Assembly (NCBI GenBank): GCA_034096865.1
Contig: JAWQFJ010028372.1
Coordinates: forward strand, 29,647 to 41,879
Length of the DNA: 12,233 bases
Direction: 5' to 3'
Source of the DNA: Theodoxus fluviatilis
Taxonomy: Eukaryota; Mollusca; Gastropoda; Cycloneritida; Neritidae
Positions 9,901 to 12,233 of the stretch are shown here, in pieces. Position 1 is the stretch's first letter, and each line of letters opens with the position of its first letter. Made by a program: the position numbers and the translations under genes. The notes under the pieces are model-generated. The model had not been told where the DNA came from. It did not search any database and was given only the letters and a program-made list of their open reading frames with translations.

Positions 9901-10342
9901 GGGACAGGGTCAGATCATAAAGACATAGCCAGCACTTTCTGCAACCCTGGAAGATCTGGCCCCACCTACGCGCAACAAACGGGTGGCCAGACTCCTCATC
10001 CAGTTTCAAGGAACATCGCTACGCGCATGCGCCAGTCAGGCGGGGAAAACAACACCCAGCCCCCACTCACGCTTCACTACAATCCATCGACTCGGACCAG
10101 CCCTGCCAGTCCCCAGTGAAACAGCGAACTGTGCGTGTCCGTGTTTATCACCGGACGCTGTCCCAACTGTTCGTTTTGAACACTGCTTCGAAATCTGAGA
10201 CGGAGGACTTGCATCAACATGTATACATACAAACAGCAGTGGAACACATAATCATGTAGCGCACTCTAAGATTTAACCCGCATCCAGAATGACCTATCGT
10301 GACCATTTGTCCCAAACTGAGTAGGCCTCATACTTCGGTCAA

Positions 10343-10374
<32 letters not shown>

Positions 10375-11081
10375 TTGCCTGGGTGGCAGACTGGGTGGCT
10401 GACTGGCTATCTGGCTGGTTATTTTGCTGGCTGGCTGCCTGCCTGCCTTCCTGCCTGTCTGTTTGACTGATTCTTTAATCGAGAGATTGACAGACTAACT
10501 GACTGACTAACTGACTGACTGAATGACTGATTGGCTGGCTGACTGACATACTGACTGAGTGGCTGGCTGACTGACTTACTAGCCGACTGACTGAGTGGCT
10601 GGCTGGCTGGCTGGCTGACTGACTGACTGACTGACTGACTGACTGACTGACTGACTGACCAACTGGCTGACTTATTGATCGACTGACTGTCCAGGTGGTG
10701 TGCGGGAAGGAGAGGGAGGTGACCATCTTCAGCTTCCGTCAGAACAGCGCCAGGAAGGTCATACGCTGCTACATGGAGTTCACCACGCTGCGGAGTCTGG
10801 ACTCGAGAAGCGACTTCGCTGGAATCGGCGCCCCGGCCTCGGTGGCACCAAGCCAGGACTGGGGCAGCGACAGTGGCCAGTCTCAGAACGACTGCTACAG
10901 CCAATGGAAGCAACAACCGAGGCGTCTCAATTCTTCCTCCCCAAGCACCGATTCCTCGACTGGGAAACGTCTCCAGCCGGAAATCCACACTGTCAGTTAT
11001 CCCCCTACTGATGTGGAGTCCAGGAAGAAGAAGAAGAAGAGGAGGCAAGATGTCGGATTCGGCTGCCCTAGTACCATTTGA
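540..11081 (+). CDS. TRPV-family cation channel gene, 5' partial (overall span of nine exons)
   Basis: Overall gene entry: join of 540-809, 2424-2761, 3888-4031, 4522-4866, 5323-5595, 6444-6668, 7159-7329, 8748-8951 and 10695-11081. Seen: all junctions are AG acceptors with GT donors, except one GC donor, and the frame is kept across every junction (one phase-1 intron, then seven phase-0 introns). The product runs ankyrin repeats, linker with LYDITEID, six membrane segments, a GFGD pore filter between S5 and S6, an S6 ending NALIAMM, and a TRP helix (WELQRLS). Known: this order and the LYD.TEID and N.LIAMM signatures are those of TRPV channels, plasma-membrane or ciliary tetrameric Ca2+-permeable cation channels used in sensory signalling and Ca2+ uptake. 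Inferred: which TRPV subgroup it belongs to (TRPV5/6-like, Nanchung or Inactive) cannot be settled here. Odd: an in-frame TGA at 2519-2521 would truncate the product in the ankyrin domain unless it is an error, a rare allele or bypassed. The N-terminus lies upstream. Confidence 0.9.
801..920 (+). repeat. Duplicated exon-end/donor segment (40-bp unit A, two copies)
   Basis: Bases 801-840 and 881-920 are near-identical 40-mers containing ACTCAGGCAAGTGAATGTTTG, i.e. the last bases of the exon, the GC donor and the start of the intron. They differ at the first three bases and at a few positions near GTGTTCT/GTGCTCA. Each copy is followed by one 40-bp unit of the array described next, giving an A-B-A-B arrangement with an 80-bp period. 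The second copy preserves the donor, so it is a possible alternative donor at 889-890. Confidence 0.85.
810..811 (+). promoter_or_regulatory. Non-canonical GC splice donor (GC-AG intron 810-2423)
   Basis: The exon end CAG is followed by GCAAGT. The only frame-keeping partner is the acceptor CTTTGCAG ending at 2423: G plus GC restores a Gly codon and joins ENYSG to QTVLHIAV, the expected next ankyrin repeat. No GT nearby gives this join. GC donors are a known minor class that usually carry an otherwise strong donor consensus, as here. Confidence 0.8.
841..1480 (+). repeat. 40-bp minisatellite (15 B-type units)
   Basis: Units of exactly 40 bp start at 841 and then every 40 bp from 921 to 1441. 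Each begins GACAGACA(C/T)GTGTG and continues CGTCATGAGGAACAAGGCT(G/A)AAGTA. Variation is mostly single-base: CACGTG or CATGTG, and GTGCCGTCA or GTGACGTCA. Five units (1081, 1161, 1201, 1241, 1281) contain the palindrome TGACGTCA and seven contain CACGTG. The even spacing and lack of unique spacers mark a plain tandem array within an intron. Confidence 0.95.
1481..1738. other. Intron stretch between two minisatellites, nothing recognised
   Basis: AT-rich unique-looking intron sequence. It contains one TGACGTCA palindrome at 1707-1714. No open reading frame of note, RNA gene or transposon end is visible. Confidence 0.6.
1739..2080 (+). repeat. 38-bp minisatellite, nine units, each with a small hairpin
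   Basis: Nine head-to-tail 38-bp units start at 1739, 1777, 1815, 1853, 1891, 1929, 1967, 2005 and 2043. The unit begins GTTAGTCGTGTGTATTCCCT and ends TACTATGTCTGAA. Within each unit GTATTC and GAATAC form a 6-bp inverted repeat around a 5-base CCTTA loop, largely conserved among copies (loop variants CCATA, CATTA, ACTTA occur). The array lies inside the GC-AG intron. Confidence 0.95.
2081..2423. other. Unique intron sequence up to acceptor at 2423
   Basis: Mixed-composition intron sequence without a visible repeat or gene, apart from a short ATCTGTATTACA direct repeat near 2250-2278. It ends with the acceptor CTCGTCTTTGCAG. Confidence 0.6.
2424..2761 (+). CDS. TRPV exon: central ankyrin repeats, interrupted by an in-frame TGA
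   Basis: The acceptor TTTGCAG ends at 2423 and the donor CAG|GTGGGT starts at 2762. The split Gly codon with the previous exon opens GQTVLHIAVSSKNW (ankyrin), then LILEKFQELFPDPQ, stop, LLKQRATGPRF, MMGELPLSIAAL (ankyrin), DLLLEYGAKLFAQ and HGDTVFHSIIKYCS (ankyrin). In TRPV proteins the matching stretch is GQTALHIA, then RATG.F, then GE.PLS.AA, then G.T.LH, so both sides of the stop are true coding sequence in the same frame. TGA occupies 2519-2521 (context CAA TGA CTG). There is no frameshift: a single-base change explains it. Reading-frame conservation after the stop argues for a recent lesion, a polymorphism, a sequencing error or recoding, not an old pseudogene. Confidence 0.88.
2519..2521 (+). 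other. In-frame TGA within the ankyrin-domain exon
   Basis: This codon follows CAA (Gln) and precedes CTG CTC AAA CAG, 95 bases into the exon. The same frame continues with recognisable TRPV sequence for the remaining 240 bases and is compatible with all downstream exons. One-step ancestral codons include CGA (CpG transition), TGG and GGA. It is the only stop inside the nine joined exons. Confidence 0.9.
2781..2914 (+). repeat. 46-bp minisatellite, left part (three units)
   Basis: Units start at 2781, 2827 and 2873 with CGT(A/G)AAGC and continue TTTGTCTAGATGGATATTTC to AAGTACAC.GCATGCA. The first unit starts only 19 bp after the donor. The third is cut near its end by the transposon that starts at 2915. 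The period and sequence match the right part at 3540-3728. Confidence 0.93.
2915..3539. mobile_element. Non-autonomous hAT-like DNA transposon (MITE), 625 bp
   Basis: Both ends carry a perfect 12-bp terminal inverted repeat (CAGGGCCGGATC at 2915-2926, its complement at 3528-3539), and GGGGGGTGC/GCACCCCCC recurs just inside each end. CGGCA flanks both sides (2910-2914 and 3540-3544), a likely 5-bp target duplication. The insertion splits a 46-bp repeat array, which shows its limits clearly. Inside are a GC-rich palindrome (2940-2959), an A-run (2965-2988), several G-runs and two stem-loops near the right end. No transposase ORF is present. CAGGG termini suggest the hAT superfamily. Most hAT elements make 8-bp duplications, so the short one means a 5-bp-duplicating subgroup, decay or another superfamily. 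Confidence 0.8.
3436..3475 (+). repeat. Two adjacent stem-loops near the transposon's right end
   Basis: GCGTGCCTGC and GCAGGCACGC (3436-3445, 3449-3458) make a perfect 10-bp stem around TTC. GTGGC and GCCAC (3463-3467, 3471-3475) make a 5-bp stem, also around TTC. A GC-rich inverted repeat around GCATGC (about 3402-3421) lies just before. Such subterminal hairpins are common in short DNA transposons. Confidence 0.8.
3540..3728 (+). repeat. 46-bp minisatellite, right part (four units)
   Basis: Continuation of the array interrupted by the transposon: units start at 3549, 3595, 3641 and 3687, again 46 bp apart, preceded by the duplicated CGGCA. Without the element the array would be seven near-identical units. 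The units read open on the minus strand, but only because of the repeat period. Confidence 0.93.
3888..4031 (+). CDS. TRPV exon: ankyrin finger region and start of last ankyrin repeat
   Basis: A 144-base, 48-codon exon between acceptor CTTTGGCAG and donor CAG|GTGAGC, phase 0 at both ends. It encodes a Lys/Glu-rich segment (KLKPRPHEELKKRLDPDRED), then WQLSNEDSLTPLHLAAQLGQ. The TPLHLAA motif is an ankyrin core that completes in the next exon as AELFKVIL. In TRPV proteins N..GLTPL.LA..G....F..I marks the last ankyrin repeats, so order and spacing fit. The charged segment would be the long inter-repeat loop typical of the TRPV ankyrin domain. Nothing is missing, and the symmetric phase would let this exon be skipped without a frameshift. 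Confidence 0.9.
4076..4431 (+). repeat. Degenerate ~30-bp minisatellite (about 12 units)
   Basis: Units of about 30 bp, typically AGACAGATAGGCAGGCAAGC followed by TGACAGTTAC, with much substitution and small indels. Many copies carry GACAGGTAGG or GATAGGTAGG, which resembles the donor of the exon just upstream (GGACAG|GTGAGCTC), and many carry CTGACAG. The array fills most of the 490-bp intron. A minus-strand ORF across it has no recognisable domain. Confidence 0.85.
4522..4866 (+). CDS. TRPV exon: last ankyrin repeat and pre-S1 linker
   Basis: 115 codons, phase 0 at both ends, acceptor GCACGCAG and donor AGG|GTAAGC. It begins AELFKVILTLDG (end of the last ankyrin repeat), then GLFDIHLYDITEIDNTAH. 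LYDITEID corresponds to the highly conserved LYDL(T/S)EID strand of the TRPV linker domain. A hydrophilic stretch of about 45 residues (ANSQKPHDVETSANKPNKVD and on to LSKNKKTDHVYRH) follows, then SVLDTIILCNFKRARDLINN, matching the LE.I......R..IL helix before pre-S1. The hydrophilic stretch looks longer than in vertebrate TRPV5/6 and is probably lineage-specific. Confidence 0.92.
4867..5322. other. Intron, nothing recognised
   Basis: A 456-bp intron from GTAAGC to TTTTCCAG. It has a few short repeats (GATCTCG/GATCTCC near 4883-4910, GTGAGAGT near 5017-5030) and an AATAAATTAG near 5209, but no array or transposon end. It is the least repetitive intron of the gene. Confidence 0.7.
5323..5595 (+). 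CDS. TRPV exon: pre-S1, S1, extracellular loop, S2
   Basis: 91 codons, phase 0 at both ends, acceptor GTTTTCCAG and donor CTG|GTGAGG. It encodes AIIRKKWAWYQ (pre-S1; TRPV proteins have K.KW.R/K..F here), S1 (YLYYVWGVLHLLYMGLLTWF), an extracellular loop with Pro-rich APAPTP, and S2 (YFSIVNFFTAAALIGVEGLR) followed by KWRKPW. The loop holds an N-glycosylation sequon, N-S-T, with the Asn codon at 5452-5454. The region is in the GC-rich, C-ending codon style of the other exons. Confidence 0.93.
5596..6443. other. Intron with three copies of a GGGARATAACTC-like motif
   Basis: An 848-bp intron. Motifs at 5799-5811 (GGGAGACAACTCT), 5860-5872 (GGGAAATAACTCT) and 6229-6240 (GGGAGATAACTC) are near-identical. 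From memory, GGGAGATAACTC is very frequent in molluscan genomes, probably through short repeats, but I cannot search here. The small ORFs in this stretch show no domain. No transposon boundaries could be defined. Confidence 0.55.
6444..6668 (+). CDS. TRPV exon: S3, S4 and start of the S4-S5 linker
   Basis: 75 codons, phase 0 at both ends, acceptor CTGTGGCAG and donor AAG|GTAGGA. It encodes IHHNGLYRLLLVVFG with S3 (LLVVFGLSLMWDSLHYWIVI), a short extracellular NNT loop with sequon (Asn at 6531-6533), S4 (YANLGVTLSQLLGWWFVTFF), then LRAFHKFSFLTVMFQK. S4 lacks the regular arginines of voltage-gated channels, as expected for TRPV. The last ~13 codons (FHKFSFLTVMFQK, the S4-S5 linker) plus the donor are repeated in decayed form in the following intron. 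Confidence 0.93.
6630..6765 (+). repeat. Tandem decayed copies of the S4-S5 linker exon end and donor
   Basis: The exon end 6630-6668 plus donor is followed by two related copies, at about 6680-6715 and 6716-6762. Anchor AGTTCTCC occurs at 6637, 6687 and 6720. In its own frame the copied stretch reads FHQFSYLNVVF and then NKFSCLTVLFQNVG, clearly the same peptide as FHKFSFLTVMFQKVG. The copies have no acceptor of their own and are out of frame with the exon, so they are best read as a degenerating duplication, not as extra exons. The last copy ends CCAGAATGTAGGG, a donor-like sequence. Confidence 0.8.
6925..6964 (+). repeat. (TC)n microsatellite, about 20 units
   Basis: Uninterrupted 40-bp TC run in the intron between the S4 and S5 exons. 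One strand is all pyrimidine with mirror symmetry, the type of tract that can form triplex DNA. Confidence 0.97.
7012..7100 (+). repeat. (CA)n/(CG)n alternating purine-pyrimidine tract
   Basis: About 89 bp of mostly alternating purine-pyrimidine: CA repeats with a few TA and GA breaks, then CGCGCGCGCG around 7075-7086 and CGCGCGCG around 7089-7096. Such CG/CA runs are the classical Z-DNA-prone sequence. The tract ends about 60 bp upstream of the next exon's acceptor (7158). Confidence 0.93.
7159..7329 (+). CDS. TRPV exon: S5, pore helix and selectivity filter
   Basis: 57 codons, phase 0 at both ends, acceptor GCTTTTCAG and donor GGG|GTGGGT. It encodes VLLGDFIRFAVIIA (end of linker and start of S5), S5 (FAVIIALVLVAFSITLHMAL), a short turret (LLQSNPHMQDDFS), the pore helix (HTLFATFLLML) and the filter GFGD followed by VG at the donor. 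TRPV1-4 have GMGD here, so GFGD is a one-residue variant with the key Asp present. It differs from the TRPV5/6 filter type. The donor-proximal bases are the first copy of a 48-bp intronic repeat. Confidence 0.93.
7320..7733 (+). repeat. 48-bp minisatellite that begins with the exon end and splice donor
   Basis: About eight copies of a 48-bp unit, for example TGACATTGGTGTAGGTCTAA followed by CTACACTTGCTGTAGTCCAG and TTTTGTAT. Unit starts by the GTCCAG anchor are 7359, 7407 and 7455, then a shortened copy and further full copies to about 7733. The exon end TGACGTTGG plus donor GGTGGGTT and the following TTGCACTTGTTGTGGTCCAG align with the unit, with an extra 5 bp, so the first copy lies on the exon/intron border. 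Because 48 is a multiple of 3, the array is partly open and would read as a 16-residue repeat (D-I-G-V-G-L-T-T-L-A-V-V type). I regard that as incidental. Confidence 0.88.
7734..8338. other. Intron stretch, nothing recognised
   Basis: About 600 bp of mixed intron sequence between the 48-bp array and the triplet arrays. I see no gene, RNA or transposon ends. It includes short A-rich and T-rich stretches near 7810-7910. Confidence 0.6.
8369..8406 (+). repeat. (GTC)n(GTT)n triplet microsatellite
   Basis: About eight GTC triplets followed by about four GTT triplets. Short GTT runs recur at 8464-8476 and 8482-8510. It is complementary in sense to the GAC/GAT array at 8589-8720 in the same intron. 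Confidence 0.93.
8587..8722 (+). repeat. (GAT/GAC)n triplet microsatellite cluster
   Basis: Runs of GAT and GAC at about 8589-8617, 8642-8660, 8664-8672 and 8695-8722, separated by short GAG/AAG-rich bits. It ends about 25 bp before the acceptor TTTTAG at 8742-8747. It reads as an Asp-rich stretch in one frame, but that frame runs into the next exon out of phase, so it is not coding. Confidence 0.9.
8748..8951 (+). CDS. TRPV exon: S6 and TRP helix
   Basis: 68 codons, phase 0 at both ends, acceptor ACTTTTAG and donor AGG|GTGAGT. It begins VEDFYARW, then S6 (LTSVLYIAFLLLTTLLMLN) ending ALIAMMTNT, then GGDRKLQWELQRLSIILFLE and QMLPARYR. S6 ending N.LIAMM is a strong TRPV signature, and the W.LQR....LE helix matches the TRPV TRP box helix that runs parallel to the membrane and couples gating to the linker domain. 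The exon must join the GFGD exon directly, because the filter ends four residues before VEDFY and no coding gap remains. Confidence 0.94.
8967..9694. mobile_element. Inverted-repeat-bounded element, about 730 bp (putative MITE or foldback element)
   Basis: A perfect 25-bp inverted repeat lies at 8967-8991 and 9670-9694 (core GTGCATATGAACCTACTA). Further matches inside both arms include GGCAACTA near 9002 and its complement near 9655, and AGGTGGGCATGA at 9041-9052 with its complement at 9594-9605. The arms therefore extend about 85-100 bp as an imperfect inverted repeat. No transposase ORF and no clear target duplication were found. The left arm starts only 15 bp after the donor at 8952. Class is unknown: a MITE, a foldback element, or an inverted duplication of intron sequence. 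Confidence 0.65.
9053..9584. other. Interior of the inverted-repeat element, no gene recognised
   Basis: About 530 bp with no long ORF. It includes CTAAGTAGCCACTA-type short motifs, a GC-rich part around 9340-9500 with pyrimidine-rich runs, and ACGCATGCGCAT near 9508. I considered a tRNA-derived or other small-RNA-derived core and saw no convincing cloverleaf or A/B boxes. Confidence 0.5.
9695..10340. other. Intron stretch with G-run and a GCGCATGCGC palindrome
   Basis: Contains a very G-rich run at about 9831-9868 (GGGGTGGGGGTGGGGTGGAG then a long G tract), able in principle to form a G-quadruplex, and a GCGCATGCGC palindrome at 10023-10032. Short ORFs here (for example 9835-10119) lack any family resemblance and do not bridge the flanking TRPV exons. 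Confidence 0.6.
10339..10690 (+). repeat. (GGCT)n/(GACT)n tetranucleotide array abutting the last acceptor
   Basis: CTGG-type repeats at 10343-10440, a short break with TTGACTGATTC, then a mixed CTGA/CTGG array from about 10494 to 10690. It includes a nearly pure ACTG run at 10616-10659. It ends four bases before the acceptor (GTCCAG, 10689-10694). More than 20 copies of CTGAC, which matches the animal branch-point consensus (yUnAy), lie in the last 200 bases. There is no long polypyrimidine tract. It reads as a Ser/Gln/Val repeat on the minus strand, an artefact of the period. Confidence 0.95.
10695..11081 (+). CDS. TRPV terminal exon: cytoplasmic C-terminal tail and stop
   Basis: 128 codons plus TGA (11079-11081), acceptor CTGTCCAG, phase 0 at the start. 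It opens VVCGKEREVTIFSFRQNSAR, a beta-strand-like stretch that in TRPV channels packs against the linker domain, then KVIRCYMEFTTLRS. The rest is low-complexity: a Gly/Ser/Gln stretch (SQDWGSDSGQSQ), Ser-rich SSSPSTDSSTGKR, then R plus five Lys plus two Arg (11022-11045, from a GAAGAA repeat), and an end of CPSTI. The basic run could bind phosphoinositides, and S-T-I at the very end fits a class I PDZ ligand (S/T-x-hydrophobic). Both are inferences. Tail length and content vary widely among TRPV proteins. Confidence 0.88.
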   Translation: MVCGKEREVTIFSFRQNSARKVIRCYMEFTTLRSLDSRSDFAGIGAPASVAPSQDWGSDSGQSQNDCYSQWKQQPRRLNSSSPSTDSSTGKRLQPEIHTVSYPPTDVESRKKKKKRRQDVGFGCPSTI

Positions 11082-11520
11082 GAATCCGAAAACTGTCGCA
11101 GAAATTGATGTCCGACACGTTGATCGTTTGCTCATTAGCTTGATACACTCTGCTTGCTACTCGGACACTACTCATGTTTGTGATTTTGACTGTCACTGAG
11201 TGCTGTGTTGACTTGCTTTGAAACCTTTGAATGTTGCGACGAAAGTTTTGTAGTGGAGCACTTAAGCAATTTTGACTAAACTTCTGCTTTGTTAGACGCG
11301 TACATTGAAATGTTTAATTGCCGTATATGAAATGCTATGCCATTGTAGATAATAGTATAATTATCCTTTAAAAGTTGAACAGAAACTTCTTAGCTCGTTT
11401 TCAGTAGCGATTCTCTAACATATATGTTGCAAGCTTTGTTTCATATGAAAATCACTCGAGCTTTACGGCTTTCACTTAACCCTTTGCTAAGCACACTCAC
11501 GCAGTGGAGCATATCCGCTG
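11082..11520 (+). other. Presumed 3' UTR, AT-rich
   Basis: AT-rich sequence after the channel stop codon. I see no AATAAA or ATTAAA in this stretch, so the polyadenylation site cannot be placed. No open reading frame is convincing. Confidence 0.5.
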
Positions 11521-11964
11521 TAGGAGAGCTTGCAGAGGGAGAGAGGCCGACTTGTCGTCCTGAGCCGCGCTACAAAGACTCCTGCAAGCGAGATCTCGAG
11601 GCACTGGGGAAGGGCGTGGACACCTGGCAGACAGCTGCCTCAGACAGGAGCACCTGGAGACGAGGGAGGCAGAGGGGTCGCTGCCAGTTTGAGAGGAACC
11701 CGAAGAAGCACATGGACGGCAGGCGTCTTGGGAAGAAGGTCCAGCTACAGGCGGAGAGTCAGCTTCAGTCTTGAGACGCGGACGTTGTCGCTCGACTGCC
11801 ACCCCCGCACTGGACTCCAAAGTCACAGCCAGCTGTCGACTTGACGTGACTGGCATTCTGTGGTACCAGGACCCAGGGTCCTTCAGGTCGGATGGACGCC
11901 TAATATCTCCACCACCTCCACCATTAGCACCACCACCACCAGCCCCAGCACCAGCAGCAGCAAT
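11521..11964. other. GC-rich stretch with overlapping short ORFs, function unknown
   Basis: The composition shifts to GC-rich at about 11520. Frames on both strands stay open for 300-360 bases (for example + strand 11424-11774, minus strand 11497-11856), rich in Arg, Ser and Gly, with no domain recognised. It could be distal 3' UTR, an alternative 3' exon, the end of a neighbouring gene or a decayed repeat. Open frames on both strands in GC-rich DNA are weak evidence for coding. The end (11910-11960) becomes CCACCACC- and CAGCAGCAG-rich. Confidence 0.4.
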
Positions 11965-12027
<63 letters not shown>

Positions 12028-12075
12028 AACTACTACTACTACTACTACAACTACAACTACTACTACTCCTACTAG

Positions 12076-12139
<64 letters not shown>

Positions 12140-12233
12140 GCTACTATTACTACTACTACTAGTACTACTACTAGTAGTAGTACTACTACTACTGCTACTG
12201 CTCCTACTACTACTACTACTACAACTACTACTA
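11965..12233 (+). repeat. (TAC)n triplet microsatellite running to the window end
   Basis: About 270 bp of TAC/ACT/CTA triplets with a few interruptions (ACAACTAC, CCTACTAG, GCTACTATT, TAGTAGTAG). It is preceded by short ACC and CAG triplet runs. It would read as poly-Tyr in one frame, which is not meaningful. The array is open at the window edge. Confidence 0.96.

Noticed and set aside
10023..10032. GCGCATGCGC as an NRF1-type promoter site for a second gene
   Set aside because: It lies deep in an intron with no exon or start signal after it except the TRPV last exon. A single palindrome is not enough.
10419..11135. Minus-strand ORF of 238 residues with SQSVSQ repeats
   Set aside because: It is the complement of the GACT/GGCT array and the terminal TRPV exon. 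The repeat period makes it open, and no domain is seen.

Overview
This window is eukaryotic nuclear DNA from an invertebrate animal. A single multi-exon gene on the + strand fills most of it, with long repeat-filled introns. The encoded protein is clearly a TRPV-family (vanilloid-type transient receptor potential) cation channel. The exon style, the density of minisatellites and the recurrent GGGARATAACTC motif suggest a mollusc, possibly a gastropod, but this placement is an inference.

Gene layout (+ strand). A possible N-terminal exon lies at about 2-91. Nine well-supported exons follow: 540-809, 2424-2761, 3888-4031, 4522-4866, 5323-5595, 6444-6668, 7159-7329, 8748-8951 and 10695-11081 (stop). 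Joined, the nine give about 785 codons in one continuous frame. In order they encode the ankyrin-repeat domain, a pre-S1 linker, S1-S2, S3-S4 with the S4-S5 linker, S5 and pore helix with a GFGD selectivity filter, S6 with the TRP helix, and a Ser-rich, Lys-rich C-terminal tail ending P-S-T-I. The start codon lies upstream of the window. The intron after 540-809 is phase 1 with a GC-AG boundary. All later introns are phase 0 and GT-AG. One in-frame TGA (2519-2521) interrupts the ankyrin domain in an otherwise intact reading frame.

Introns. Nearly every intron carries a tandem array close to a splice site: a 40-bp array (841-1480) and a 38-bp array (1739-2080) after exon 2; a 46-bp array after exon 3, split by a 625-bp hAT-like non-autonomous transposon (2915-3539) with 12-bp terminal inverted repeats; a 30-bp array after exon 4; decayed copies of the exon end after the S4 exon; a 48-bp array after the pore exon; and triplet or tetranucleotide arrays just upstream of the acceptors at 540, 8748 and 10695. 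In three introns the first repeat copy contains the end of the upstream exon plus its splice donor, as if the arrays grew from exon/donor junctions. The intron before the last exon also holds a ~730-bp element with 25-bp perfect inverted ends.

Downstream of the stop is an AT-rich presumed 3' UTR, then a GC-rich stretch with no recognised gene, then a ~270-bp TAC microsatellite running to the window end. No RNA genes, CRISPR arrays, bacterial-type genes or viral genes were seen. I found no undescribed biological system as such. The most distinctive signals are the donor-seeded minisatellites, the lone in-frame stop, and repeats that supply splicing signals.
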